The position numbers were made by a program, and so were the translations under genes. 64,000 nucleotides of DNA from Paenibacillus tundrae (GTDB taxonomy: Bacteria; Bacillota; Bacilli; Paenibacillales; Paenibacillaceae): assembly GCF_036884255.1 (NCBI RefSeq), contig NZ_CP145605.1, positions 6,137,001 to 6,201,000 of the forward strand. Direction: 5' to 3'. Below, in pieces: positions 51,764 to 60,707 of this stretch (its first letter is position 1; every line of letters begins with the position of its first letter). Under the pieces are notes generated by a model. It had not been told where the DNA came from and ran no database searches. It saw nothing but the letters and a program-made list of their open reading frames with translations.

Positions 51764-52591
51764 TTATTTAATAGAACCTTGTGTCACCCCGTTAATAATC
51801 CATTTCTGCGCGAATAGATAAATGATGATCATCGGCAACAATGCGAGCAGATAGGAGGCAAACGCTAGGTTGAAATCTGTATTGAACTGACCCTGGAACA
51901 CATACTGCACCAGTGGCAGTGTATATTGAGACGGATCGCTGATAATGACGAGCGGTAGCAAGAAGTCATTGTAGGTCGACAGACATGTCAGAATACCGAC
52001 GGTGGCACTGATCGGTGCCATTAACGGGAAAATGATCCGCCAGAACGTGCCCCAAGTCGTCGCACCATCCACAAATGCCGCCTCCTCCAGCGTCACCGGA
52101 ATCGAACGGATATACCCAACATACACAAATACGTTAAAGGCAAGTCCATAGACCGTATGCAACAAAGTAAGGCCAAGTAAGTTAGTCATCTCAAGCGAAG
52201 ACGTCAGCTTAACAATCGGCAGCATAATGATGGGAAACGGAATGAACATTGCACTGACGAAGTAGTAATATAGCCCTTTGAAAAACTTTCGTTTCTCCAT
52301 ATTACGTGATATCGCATAAGCGACCATCGAGTTGCTCAGAAGTGTGAGCACAACCGTCGATGCGGTCACCATGGCACTATTACGGAACGACTGGAAGAAG
52401 TTCGTCATATCAATCGCACTTGCGAAGTTCTCCCAGTGGAGTGTTGTCGGAATGGCGAATACCGACTGTGCCATCTGCTCTGGATTTTTCAGAGCAATCG
52501 TAACGGTCATATACAGTGGGAACAAGATAAACAGTGTACCCAGCACAACAAGTAACATCACGAGCCAGTTCGTACCTAGACGGCTTCTCAT
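51764..52591 (-). CDS. Sugar ABC transporter permease, MalG type
   Basis: 275 residues, six helices; EAA loop seen as LEEAAFVDGATTWGTFWRIIFP. Last gene of the operon; its start overlaps the stop of the other permease by one base. Confidence 0.92.
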   Translation of the reverse strand: MRSRLGTNWLVMLLVVLGTLFILFPLYMTVTIALKNPEQMAQSVFAIPTTLHWENFASAIDMTNFFQSFRNSAMVTASTVVLTLLSNSMVAYAISRNMEKRKFFKGLYYYFVSAMFIPFPIIMLPIVKLTSSLEMTNLLGLTLLHTVYGLAFNVFVYVGYIRSIPVTLEEAAFVDGATTWGTFWRIIFPLMAPISATVGILTCLSTYNDFLLPLVIISDPSQYTLPLVQYVFQGQFNTDFNLAFASYLLALLPMIIIYLFAQKWIINGVTQGSIK

Positions 52592-53457
52592 TACAGATCC
52601 ATCTCCCTTCTTTGCAGGAACCGGATTTGTAGAATGGAAATCACCGCAATAACGATGAAGTATATAACCGAGTTCGCAGACTGATATGCATATTCGCCGC
52701 CTTCGAATCCTCCTGTGTAGATTAGATGGGAGATCGACTGCGTTGCCCGTCCGGGGCCACCGTTAGTTAAAGCTACGATTTGGTCGAAGACCATGAGCGA
52801 GTTCTTCATCGCGAGCACCATATTAATCGTGAAGAATGGCGCAATAAGCGGGAAGGTAATGCTCCAGAACTCACGCCATTTACCTGCACCGTCAATACTT
52901 GATGCCTCATACAGTGTTGGTGATATCGTTTGCAAACCAGCCAAATACAGAATGGTGTTTAATGCCACCGACTGCCACACTGCCACAATGACGATCCCGA
53001 TCCAGGCTAAGCTTTCGCTACCCAGAATGTTCGTTGATAGTGCGTTGATGCCGAGGTTCTGTCCCCAGATCGGAAATACGTTGGAGAACAGGTAGTTAAA
53101 TATGTAACCTACAATCAATACACTTAGAATATTGGGCAAAAAGTAGATACCACGGAAAAAGTTACGGAACTTAATCTTGGCATTGAGCCCTAGGGCAATA
53201 AGCAGGCTAAGGATATTCGTTAAGATCGTGACCACGATCGCGAATTTGAAGGTAAACCAGTAGGCATTACCCACATTGTCATCCCGAAATAAGTTGAAGT
53301 AGTTTTTGAATCCGACAAAATCATATTGTTTACCGAATCCATTGTAGTTCGTGAATGAATAATAGATCCCTTGGATTGCCGGCAGCGTCATAAATACGAA
53401 GAACAATACGACCGCCGGAACGGTCATCCAGTAATAGGGTGCCATGCGTTTGTTCAT
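52591..53457 (-). CDS. Sugar ABC transporter permease, MalF type
   Basis: 288 residues from the ATG at 53457 with AGGAGG 7 bases upstream. Six helices; EAA loop YEASSIDGAGKWREFWSITFP. Pairs with the MalG-type permease downstream; no ATPase gene is present in the operon, so a shared ATPase is expected. Confidence 0.92.
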   Translation of the reverse strand: MNKRMAPYYWMTVPAVVLFFVFMTLPAIQGIYYSFTNYNGFGKQYDFVGFKNYFNLFRDDNVGNAYWFTFKFAIVVTILTNILSLLIALGLNAKIKFRNFFRGIYFLPNILSVLIVGYIFNYLFSNVFPIWGQNLGINALSTNILGSESLAWIGIVIVAVWQSVALNTILYLAGLQTISPTLYEASSIDGAGKWREFWSITFPLIAPFFTINMVLAMKNSLMVFDQIVALTNGGPGRATQSISHLIYTGGFEGGEYAYQSANSVIYFIVIAVISILQIRFLQRREMDL

Positions 53458-53481
53458 ATGCCATCCTCCTACGGACAAGGG

Positions 53482-54720
53482 TTAACGCCGGTTCGCTACC
53501 TTGTCCCATTCTTTGTCGAGTGTATCTAGATAGTTATCAATATTTTGATTTTGCAAAAAGGACTGCACGATGGAATTCAGTTGCACAGCGGCTGGAATAT
53601 AGTGATCGGCGAAGTCGATGACCTTGCCCTGCTCAATATATGGCATCAATTCCTGCACGGCAGGATCATCCTGCTTGACGCCCTCTACCGCAGAGAACAA
53701 TGTCTGTTCGTCGATATATCTCCCGATATTCTCAGGCTCCAGCAAAAAGGCAATGAACTCCTCGGCCTGTGCACGGTTTGGTGTATCCGCCGCAATGGTA
53801 AACAACGAATCGATACCGTTTACAAGCTTGATCTGACTTGCGTCATTACCTGTTGGGAACGGGAAGAAGCCAATGTCCACATTTGGATTCGCCTTACGAA
53901 TCTCCGGGATAGCCCACGTTCCTTGGATGTACATGAAGGCTTCACCATTAGCAAACGCCCGGTTACCATCCGAATACGCTTTACCGAAGTTATCGCTATG
54001 ACCATACTTCATCAGTTCAAGCTGTTTCTCCGCGACCTCACGATACTTCTCCTTGAAGGTCACCTTATTCTCACGACGTTCGAGATAGAAATCGATGCCA
54101 ACGAGGTTAGGCCCCAATGCATTGAACGGTAGATTGGTCTGCCAGTCATCTTTGTATGTGAAGTAAAAAGGAATTTTGCCTGCATCCTTAATTTGCTGGG
54201 CAGTAGCGATGAGCTCATCCCATGTCTTGGGCACGTCCAGTCCCATTTCGTTAAACAACGTTTTGTTGTACATGATGCCGTTTGCATTTGTTGCGTAAGG
54301 AATACCTGTCACTTCATCCATTCCCGTAACATCCTTTAGCATCTGTATGTAATTGGGGTCAATCGTTTGGACTAGGGAGCTGTCTGTCAGATCGGTGAAA
54401 ATATCGCTTTGAGCCAGCGTTGAATAGGTATCGGTCGCACCCATCGCCATAATATCGGGGATGTCATTCTTGACAACCCTCGTCTTCAAAACCGTCTCGG
54501 CATCAGGAGGATTGACCTGAGTGACCTGGATATCAGCATGCGCTGCGTTGAAGGTTTGGATCAGATCGTCAAATGTTGCCTTCGCCTCAGGCTTGTTCTG
54601 AAAAAATTCAATCTGCACTTTGCCATTCGCGCTATCTCTGCTCGTACAGGAAGATAGAAGTACAGCCATCATTCCACACAGCAATAGCGCCCCGAGAGCC
54701 TTAGTAATTGATGTTCTCAT
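53482..54720 (-). CDS. Sugar ABC transporter substrate-binding lipoprotein
   Basis: 412 residues from the ATG at 54720 (AAAGGAGG upstream; the longer frame to 54936 has no RBS). Lipobox LLSSC at residues 20-25 (LLCGMMAVLLSSCTSRDS). Family 1 fold: VQIEFFQNKPEAKATFDDLI, GIMYNKTLFNEMGLDVPKTWDE and AFMYIQGTWAIPEIR. Captures an unidentified sugar or oligosaccharide. It is the first gene of the operon. A catabolite-response element was looked for in 54721-54900 but not found with confidence. Confidence 0.9.
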   Translation of the reverse strand: MRTSITKALGALLLCGMMAVLLSSCTSRDSANGKVQIEFFQNKPEAKATFDDLIQTFNAAHADIQVTQVNPPDAETVLKTRVVKNDIPDIMAMGATDTYSTLAQSDIFTDLTDSSLVQTIDPNYIQMLKDVTGMDEVTGIPYATNANGIMYNKTLFNEMGLDVPKTWDELIATAQQIKDAGKIPFYFTYKDDWQTNLPFNALGPNLVGIDFYLERRENKVTFKEKYREVAEKQLELMKYGHSDNFGKAYSDGNRAFANGEAFMYIQGTWAIPEIRKANPNVDIGFFPFPTGNDASQIKLVNGIDSLFTIAADTPNRAQAEEFIAFLLEPENIGRYIDEQTLFSAVEGVKQDDPAVQELMPYIEQGKVIDFADHYIPAAVQLNSIVQSFLQNQNIDNYLDTLDKEWDKVANRR

Positions 54721-54913
54721 GTTGTACCTCCTTTGCGTAATATGTAAATACATACCCATAGAGTGCTTGGAGGAACCATGTGCAATTCTTCCATTCGCTC
54801 TACGCACTTCTGTACTTACATCAATCGACATAAAATGCCCTTTCTTATTTCTAAAACGATTTCGATTAAAATGAATCAAGCGATCTATTCTGCTCAAGGG
54901 ATGGAAAACAACC

Positions 54914-54948
54914 AAAAAAGAGACATCGGAATTCATCCAATGTCTCTC
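54914..54948 (-). terminator. Terminator after lspA
   Basis: AGAGACAT and ATGTCTCT (minus strand) with an inner GGA/TCC stem, followed by six T. Confidence 0.88.
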
Positions 54949-54994
54949 ATTTAGTAGCTTTACGGCCTATAACAACCTGCTGTTATTCTATACG

Positions 54995-55486
54995 TTACGG
55001 ACGTTCAATTTTGGGCAAAGCATTACGTAACCGTTTAGCGCGATAACCCTGAAATGCACGGATTAACATGCCGATAATAATCATCACTACACCGATGTTG
55101 ATCGCAACATCTGCGAGATTCAAGATGCCGCGTCCAGAAGGGAACACCAGGAAATCCGTTACCCGGGCGTAAATGAATCGGTCGAGCGCATTACCGAGCG
55201 CTCCACCTACCATGAAGCCTGCGCCAGCCTGCATCCAGAAACCACGAATCTCCCCTTTTCTGCGGTAATATAAAATGCCTGCGATGAACAGGACAGCAAT
55301 CACGCCGAATAAGCGTGCATTTCCCTGAAACAAACTGCCGGCCATGCCGGTGTTCTCGTAATGTTGGAGCTGCATGCCAGAGTCGCCGAGTCTCATCACA
55401 TCTCCAACTTCCATATACATCCTCACTGCAATCTTGGTTCCTTGATCCACTAAGGTCACCAGCAGTGCCACAAAATAAAACAGCAT
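54995..55486 (-). CDS. lspA: Lipoprotein signal peptidase (signal peptidase II)
   Basis: Aspartyl protease of the membrane that cleaves lipoprotein signal peptides before the lipidated Cys. 163 residues, four helices. The start has VDQGTKIAVR and both catalytic Asp are present: GGALGNALDRF (Asp near residue 101) and LNLADVAINIGV. It is monocistronic and not next to the usual rluD/pyr genes, so it may be a second copy in this genome. Confidence 0.88.
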   Translation of the reverse strand: MLFYFVALLVTLVDQGTKIAVRMYMEVGDVMRLGDSGMQLQHYENTGMAGSLFQGNARLFGVIAVLFIAGILYYRRKGEIRGFWMQAGAGFMVGGALGNALDRFIYARVTDFLVFPSGRGILNLADVAINIGVVMIIIGMLIRAFQGYRAKRLRNALPKIERP

Positions 55487-55565
55487 CGTACCCTCTCCTC
55501 CTGTCTACTGCGCAACTCTAAGCGATAATTACTTTAGAATTATTAATAAGATTATTAAAATGATT

Positions 55566-55755
55566 TCTAATAGTGCGTGTTCAAAAAGGTCGGTTTTCAG
55601 TACCAAGAAGATGGGATAAAGATAGAAATGGAGTAGCAGAGCGTAGGCAAAACTACGTGAGCAACGGACATTTCGGCTGAATCCCATATTCGACGCTGAG
55701 ATGCCTCAAGGCATCCTTCGTAATCAAAAGCGGACTTTTTGAACAACCTCTAATA
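55566..55755. repeat. MITE-like element, copy 4
   Basis: A 190-bp copy bounded by TCTAATA (55566-55572 and 55749-55755). Ends GTTCAAAAAGGTCGGTTTTC and, inverted, GTTCAAAAAGTCCGCTTTT. It lacks about 40 bases found in the middle of copies 1 and 3 (the hairpin TTTCCGAAGGAAA). It lies between the divergent genes lspA and the UPF0303-like gene. Confidence 0.8.
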
Positions 55756-55939
55756 TTTAAAATGTTGTCTATTACGTTCCCCTTACTTTACCACAGTGGA
55801 TACACGGTCTCCAAATGACCACCCGAGGTGCAACACAGTTCACGACCTTTGATGTGCTTGTCCATCTGCATCCAGCAGGTACCGACCCGAGCTATGTCGA
55901 ATGTAGACAACAATCATATTGAAGAGGAGCTGCCCGAAT

Positions 55940-56419
55940 TTGAATCTACCACTGACAGAGAAATTAAAGGAAATGCAGCAGGAAGAAAAAGAACTGATCT
56001 TCCACACCTTTAATTCAGAAACAGCGCTCCAGCTAGGCCTGCATCTCGTCGCAGAAGCCAAACGCCGTGCACAAGCCGTAACCATCGACATCACATTGAA
56101 GGGACACCGTCTATTTTTGCATGCGATGGAGGGTACACATCCCGACAATGAACACTGGATTAGACGTAAAAATAATGTGGTGAACCACTTCTTCTCCAGC
56201 TCTTGGCATACCGCCCTGCGGCTGAGAAACGAGAACCAATCCCTTGAGCAAAATTATAACCTGGCTGACGCAGACTATGTACTAGCCGGTGGTGCTTTCC
56301 CACTGATTATTGAAAATGGGGGACAGGTGGGTACGATCACCGTTTCAGGCTTGCCCGACGAGGAAGACCATGATCTAGTCACCACGGGCATTCGATCCTT
56401 TTTGTTGCAGCAAGGCTAG
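55940..56419 (+). CDS. UPF0303 / haem-degrading-domain-like protein
   Basis: 159 residues from a TTG at 55940, about 10 bases after GAGGAG; another TTG at 55919 lies over the RBS. The C-terminal half has YVLAGGAFPLIIENGGQVGT, typical of the GlcG/HbpS-like fold (haem-degrading domain family, UPF0303 group). Role unclear; related proteins bind haem, cobalamin or act in stress. Ends in a bidirectional terminator. Confidence 0.82.
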   Translation: MNLPLTEKLKEMQQEEKELIFHTFNSETALQLGLHLVAEAKRRAQAVTIDITLKGHRLFLHAMEGTHPDNEHWIRRKNNVVNHFFSSSWHTALRLRNENQSLEQNYNLADADYVLAGGAFPLIIENGGQVGTITVSGLPDEEDHDLVTTGIRSFLLQQG

Positions 56420-56466
56420 AAGAATCCTGTACTCACAATACCGTGAATCGTAAAATAGACATTAAA

Positions 56467-56491
56467 AACCGTACCTGTTATAGGTACGGTT
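56467..56491. terminator. Bidirectional terminator between UPF0303-like gene and nucleoside hydrolase
   Basis: AACCGTACC and GGTACGGTT form a perfect 9-bp stem around TGTTATA between convergent genes; T-rich on the minus strand side. Confidence 0.8.
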
Positions 56492-56507
56492 GATGTTGTT
56501 CTTTCGT

Positions 56508-57455
56508 TTATCGAATAGCTGATAGCACATCCAGCAGCATGGACTTGAACTGAGGACGGTTAATCGCCTCACATACACGTACATTTGGCGCTTTACCGAA
56601 ACGTCCGTTGATATCCACCACACTGTATCCACGCGTCAGTTCTCCCGCAGCTTCCACATCCACATAATACTGACCAGATTTCGTCATAAGTGATTCATCT
56701 GCGGCTACAGCCATCAACAATGTATCAGGATGCGTAGTACCGTTCAGTTTATGTACTGACTTGTTGAACTGCATGACCACTTTGTTAATCGCCGTGAAGA
56801 AATTGGCACCAGATGTGCCAAGCGCCGCGATCTCTGCATGATCGTCATCATCCATGACAGAGTATTGGGTACACATCTCCCAGCCTACCATGGTGATTGG
56901 AATGCCTGCATGTAGCACAATCTTGGCCGCTTCCGGATCGACGTAGAAATTATATTCTGCCGCGGGTGTGATATTGCCTAATGCATTATTCGTTCCGCCC
57001 ATGATATACAAGTGCGCAATCTCTGGAACAATGGTAGGATCCTTCTGAATCGCCATCGCGATATTCGTCAACGGGGCAATCGCCAGAAGCTCAATTTCAC
57101 CTGGGTTCGCATGAACCTTCTCAATGATAAAATCAACCGCATGCCCCTGCTCGGGACGCTGATCTGCCTTCGGAAAATGCGCGCCGCCCATACCGTCGTC
57201 ACCATGCACATCTTCCACCGTACGGTGCTGTGCTTGCCCGTATGCCATTAAGGGACGCTCACACCCTTTGTATACAGGCACCTTACCGCCATGTCCAGCA
57301 ACCTGTACCGTGTACAGGGCATTTTCAACCTCTTGGTCGAACTGCACGTTTCCACCTGTAATCGTAATGCCTTCCACCTGAAAATGATGCAATGCGGTCA
57401 GGATGGCAATCGTATCGTCTCCTGCTGTATCTGTATCGATGATGACTCTTCTCAT
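56508..57455 (-). CDS. Nucleoside hydrolase, IunH/RihA type
   Basis: 315 residues. Calcium- and ribose-binding DTDTAGDDTIAIL at residues 7-19; IELLAIAPLTNIA and LYIMGGTNNALGNI in mid-protein; EYNFYVDPEAAKIVL. It hydrolyses ribonucleosides to base and ribose in salvage. The His of the C-terminal active site is probably His in HPDTLLM (Cys/Trp/His set not resolved). Monocistronic. Confidence 0.92.
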   Translation of the reverse strand: MRRVIIDTDTAGDDTIAILTALHHFQVEGITITGGNVQFDQEVENALYTVQVAGHGGKVPVYKGCERPLMAYGQAQHRTVEDVHGDDGMGGAHFPKADQRPEQGHAVDFIIEKVHANPGEIELLAIAPLTNIAMAIQKDPTIVPEIAHLYIMGGTNNALGNITPAAEYNFYVDPEAAKIVLHAGIPITMVGWEMCTQYSVMDDDDHAEIAALGTSGANFFTAINKVVMQFNKSVHKLNGTTHPDTLLMAVAADESLMTKSGQYYVDVEAAGELTRGYSVVDINGRFGKAPNVRVCEAINRPQFKSMLLDVLSAIR

Positions 57456-57518
57456 GATGCAATGCTCCTTCTTCCGTATAAGATTCGTTCTACATTAACG
57501 TTTACGTCAGGATTTATT

Positions 57519-57923
57519 TTACATCAAAAAAGTACCGATGACGATGGAAACACCAATGATCACCGAACGCAGCAGCTGCGCCACCGCCATATTGCCTCGT
57601 GCGATTTCGTCACATACCCGCATTTTGGGAATCAGGAAATCAAATATAATATAGACCAGGCATAGAATAATGATACCCAGCACCGACCATAGGAGCATAT
57701 CCAGCCATGCATGTGTAGAGAAGGATACCATACCCACAATGATACACAGTCCTAACAATTTGCTACCCATGTACATACCTGCCGCTTCATTCCCTTTAGC
57801 GATTTCTTCGCTATCGTTATAGCGGGTCAATTTGCTAAATGCAAAATATCCACATACCAGTACGACGAGCAAAACACCTATACCCACCGCAACATTCACC
57901 AGGTTCAAGCCTAAGTTCTCCAT
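57519..57923 (-). CDS. DUF350 membrane protein
   Basis: 134 residues, four hydrophobic segments: VAVGIGVLLVVLVCGYFAF, MGSKLLGLCIIVGMVSFS, VLGIIILCLVYIIFDFLI and LRSVIIGVSIVIGTFLM. A duplicated pattern with charged residues between helices (NDSEEIAKGNEAAG; CDEIARGNMAVA) marks the DUF350 family (E. coli YjfL). Its start overlaps the stop of the ATP-grasp gene by 13 bases, so the two are translated together. Confidence 0.85.
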   Translation of the reverse strand: MENLGLNLVNVAVGIGVLLVVLVCGYFAFSKLTRYNDSEEIAKGNEAAGMYMGSKLLGLCIIVGMVSFSTHAWLDMLLWSVLGIIILCLVYIIFDFLIPKMRVCDEIARGNMAVAQLLRSVIIGVSIVIGTFLM

Positions 57924-59323
57924 TCCTTCTCCTCCTCATCGTTCATCCGTTCACGTACCGCAGCAGCGCAATAATAGGCCATATCTCCGGTGACCTTCTC
58001 TCCAACCCGAGGTAGCATACCCGCAAAACGCCCACCAATGACAAACACTCCTGTGAGCAAATATCCACTGTACACCCCATCCTCAGTCTGAATCACAGCC
58101 TGCTCCATCGGAACCATCTGCTGATAGATTTTGGGCTGGTTGTCATAATAGGCCGCAATCTCTTCCTCTTCACTCGCTTCGTTCTCATCGGTTGCATTAG
58201 TGGCTGAGTCTCCGGCGTCCATTACAGCGTTCAGCGGTTGAAGCACACCCTGTAGTTGGGTAAGTTGATTCGTATCTCCATCCAGCAAAAGCGTTCCTCG
58301 GCCTTCGCGCCCCCAATAGCTCTTGGCTACATAAGGCATTGTGCTCTGCTCGAAAGGCTCAGCTGAGAAATAGGTCGGCAGCAGGTAACGGGAAATAACA
58401 TCCATCTCTGCTTCATTAAAGAGCGTGAACCCGCAATATTCCGGGGTCTGATCGTTCCGTTCATAGAGTGACCAAATTGCCGCCATGAAGCCTTTGCTCT
58501 GCATCAGCACATGCTGTACGGGATTCATCAAGCCCAGCCGCCCCTCGCGTACAAGCTCAAGCAGTGCCGCTCCGACTTCCACACCTGTGCTCTCATCTCG
58601 ATCATCAATCAAATATTCCAGGGGATAGAGCCGATACAAAAGTTGAATCTCCCTGCCCTGATGATATAACGCCTCACCTGGAATAATCTCCAATTCCTCT
58701 AGCGATGCATAATACGTCTCATATCCTGCTTCCCTACAGCGTTCCATCAGATAGGCTGTATTGGTTCGATCCTCCACATGATCTCCGTAAGAGGTGAATG
58801 TCACCGGCCCTTGCAATCCTTGCTCTGCATAGAACGATAGCCATGACTGGAAGCATTCCCGAATGCGAGCAGCCATCTCGGCAGATGGCGAAGTCCACGC
58901 AGCATCCTCAGCCAGCCCGATCAAAATACCTTCAAGCGAAGCAGCCTCTGGTATGCCCGTAGGGGTGTCGGTATTATTTTCAATACACTTCAGTCCAGCT
59001 TCGCCAATGATCCAGTCCTGTCGGGTGATCCCACCAGTAACCGCCTCCATCCGTGCTGCCGGAATAAGTCCAGGGTGGATGCCCAGCGGATTTTCTAGAA
59101 ATGAATCAGGCATATAACGCTGGATAAATCGCATTACCTTGCAGTAGATCGCATCCACTGCTTCAGCCGCAGAACGAAGCTCCTCTACTTCGGATGGAGT
59201 GTAGACCGTCAGTGCAGGAACACAATATTGCTTCCCATACATGCGATGATAGGGAATGTGATGTCCTGCTTCACCACCAAAGACCTCATCATGACTGAAC
59301 GGCAACGAATACACTTGCCTCAT
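57911..59323 (-). CDS. ATP-grasp protein, glutathionylspermidine-synthase-like
   Basis: 470 residues from the ATG at 59323 (GGGAGG 8 bases upstream). The family has a C-N ligase fold without the amidase half of E. coli Gss. Visible blocks: ENNTDTPTGIPEAASLEGIL, VTFTSYGDHVEDRTNTAYLM, SYWGREGRGTLLLDG (ATP site) and GGRFAGMLPRVGEKVTGD. E. coli YgiC/YjfC belong here; their substrate is not established. It forms one operon with a small lipoprotein, a DUF350 protein and an unknown protein. A glutamate-rich insertion (NEASEEEE) lies near residue 390. Confidence 0.85.
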   Translation of the reverse strand: MRQVYSLPFSHDEVFGGEAGHHIPYHRMYGKQYCVPALTVYTPSEVEELRSAAEAVDAIYCKVMRFIQRYMPDSFLENPLGIHPGLIPAARMEAVTGGITRQDWIIGEAGLKCIENNTDTPTGIPEAASLEGILIGLAEDAAWTSPSAEMAARIRECFQSWLSFYAEQGLQGPVTFTSYGDHVEDRTNTAYLMERCREAGYETYYASLEELEIIPGEALYHQGREIQLLYRLYPLEYLIDDRDESTGVEVGAALLELVREGRLGLMNPVQHVLMQSKGFMAAIWSLYERNDQTPEYCGFTLFNEAEMDVISRYLLPTYFSAEPFEQSTMPYVAKSYWGREGRGTLLLDGDTNQLTQLQGVLQPLNAVMDAGDSATNATDENEASEEEEIAAYYDNQPKIYQQMVPMEQAVIQTEDGVYSGYLLTGVFVIGGRFAGMLPRVGEKVTGDMAYYCAAAVRERMNDEEEKEWRT

Positions 59324-59327
59324 TGAG

Positions 59328-59621
59328 TTATCCTCCCGAACTGCGGAAGAAGCTGCCAAACCCGCTTGATTTGGATTTGGATGTGGATGAGCTATATGAG
59401 CTATTGCCGTCCTTGTTGCTCCGATAAGAGGAGCCACCGCCATAATAATAATGTCCACTGCTCGAATCATACTCACATCCGGTATCGTACTCCGGATCAC
59501 ATTCATCATTGTTGCTGCCACATCCAGCCAGTACAGCAGGAACAGCCAGCATTAGGGAGAATGCCACCAGCTTTGCTTTGGAACCGGGTTTCCCCCTGTG
59601 GTTGCGCTCTTCTTCGTTCAT
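59328..59621 (-). CDS. Small Ser/Gly/Tyr-rich lipoprotein
   Basis: About 97 residues from the ATG at 59621 (AGGAGG 9 bases upstream), overlapping the preceding stop as TGATG. Signal peptide with lipobox AVLAGC at about residue 35, then Cys-containing, acidic linker NDECDPEYDTGCEYDSS and a Tyr/Gly/Ser tail (HYYYGGGSSYRSN, KSSGFGSFFRSSGG). Composition resembles DUF1190-type lipoproteins (YjfM/YgiB) that accompany ATP-grasp and DUF350 genes in proteobacteria, though sequence similarity cannot be claimed. Confidence 0.75.
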   Translation of the reverse strand: MNEEERNHRGKPGSKAKLVAFSLMLAVPAVLAGCGSNNDECDPEYDTGCEYDSSSGHYYYGGGSSYRSNKDGNSSYSSSTSKSKSSGFGSFFRSSGG

Positions 59622-60100
59622 CACAGATCCACCTCCTTCATGAAAAACAACACTTTCCTACGATCTGCATCCAGCACCGAATACAAGAACTCATACGTCT
59701 TGCCACTGCGAACCATATAGTGATCCAGGAGCTGTTCGGCAATCTCCATCGTGTAAACAGAGGACTCTGTGAGCGTTAGCTCCTCAAAGGAATGTCCATT
59801 CCACAGCATGTACTCTGGGCTGTACATAGAGGACATTTTGCACATGGCCAAGGCTGCATCCGCAATTGCCCCACCGTATCCCTCCGGCATCTGCGTATCA
59901 TACGCTGTCACATAAACGGCATGCTCCCGCTGATCCTGACACTCGTTGGACAGATGCGCCCACAGTTTGTTTTTGACCAGTGTAGCATCCACCAGCTTAC
60001 GCATGAACAGTTCATCCCGCGTCACTGAAGCCTGCTCCAGCACGCCGGTCTCTGCTTGTTTTTCATCCGACCAGCTTCGATACGTCAATGAGTAATACAT
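59621..60100 (-). CDS. First gene of the ATP-grasp operon, unknown
   Basis: 159 residues, no signal peptide, soluble. It begins MYYSLTYRSWSDEKQ and has a GYGGAIADAALAMCKMSS stretch near residue 80. I do not recognise the family. Being translationally coupled to the lipoprotein gene (TGATG), it belongs to the pathway of the ATP-grasp enzyme. Confidence 0.7.
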   Translation of the reverse strand: MYYSLTYRSWSDEKQAETGVLEQASVTRDELFMRKLVDATLVKNKLWAHLSNECQDQREHAVYVTAYDTQMPEGYGGAIADAALAMCKMSSMYSPEYMLWNGHSFEELTLTESSVYTMEIAEQLLDHYMVRSGKTYEFLYSVLDADRRKVLFFMKEVDL

Positions 60101-60312
60101 CCCGATAACCTCCCTCTCTGCAAGCTCTTAGGTGAGCCGTTTCATTACATACAAACGTATTTAACGCATCGGAAGAGAAAAAGTTACACAATTCACCATG
60201 ACATGTAAAAAAGAACATGTTAGCTGTCCTCCTTCCACTCATATAAGTGCAGTAATCCGAAACAAACGTATGGATGGGACAACGCGCCCGTCTTAACCTG
60301 AAAAAGGGTTGC

Positions 60313-60613
60313 GATTGTCTCAAAAGGAATTTCCCCTCTTCACTCACGCTAAGCGCTAACGAACCTACCGCATCTTAATAGGCAGTTCATCTACGTATGC
60401 AAGATTTAACGAACCTCATTAATGCTACTCCTTCATAAAACCGTGTCAAAACCCAAAAAATCGGATGAATCGCCGAAGTAACGCCTCTGGGATTCGTTAG
60501 ATCTCCAATCCGGGGAAATGGGAGCGAATAGCGTGTGTCAGATTCATTTAATGATAATAATGCTAAAGGGGATGTCCCCCGTCATTTTCATGACTTATGG
60601 GATATCCCCTTTG
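60313..60613. repeat. Long intergenic repeat, family 2, copy B
   Basis: About 300 bp, roughly two-thirds identical to copy A at 14301. Shared blocks in order: CGCTAACGAACCTACCGCAT, CATCTACGTATGCAA, AACCTCATTA, GATTCGTTAG, TAGCGTGTGTCAGATTCATT. It ends in the hairpin AAAGGGGATGTCCC/GGGATATCCCCTTT (60566-60613), which can stop transcription from the ABC-F gene. The remaining 60101-60707 shows no gene. Confidence 0.65.
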
Positions 60614-60707
60614 ACCTGCAGCTTAGCTCCTGCAACTATAATTATCATTAACTTCGCTGTCTTACGTAGACCGGCTATGCTAGCTAAACTAAAACGCACA
60701 GCACAGC

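Noticed and set aside
54721..54900. Catabolite-response element (cre) upstream of the second sugar ABC operon
   Set aside because: ATCGAAATCGTTTTA near 54853 has some resemblance to LacI-type sites but lacks the TG and CA ends of the cre consensus and is not a clean palindrome.
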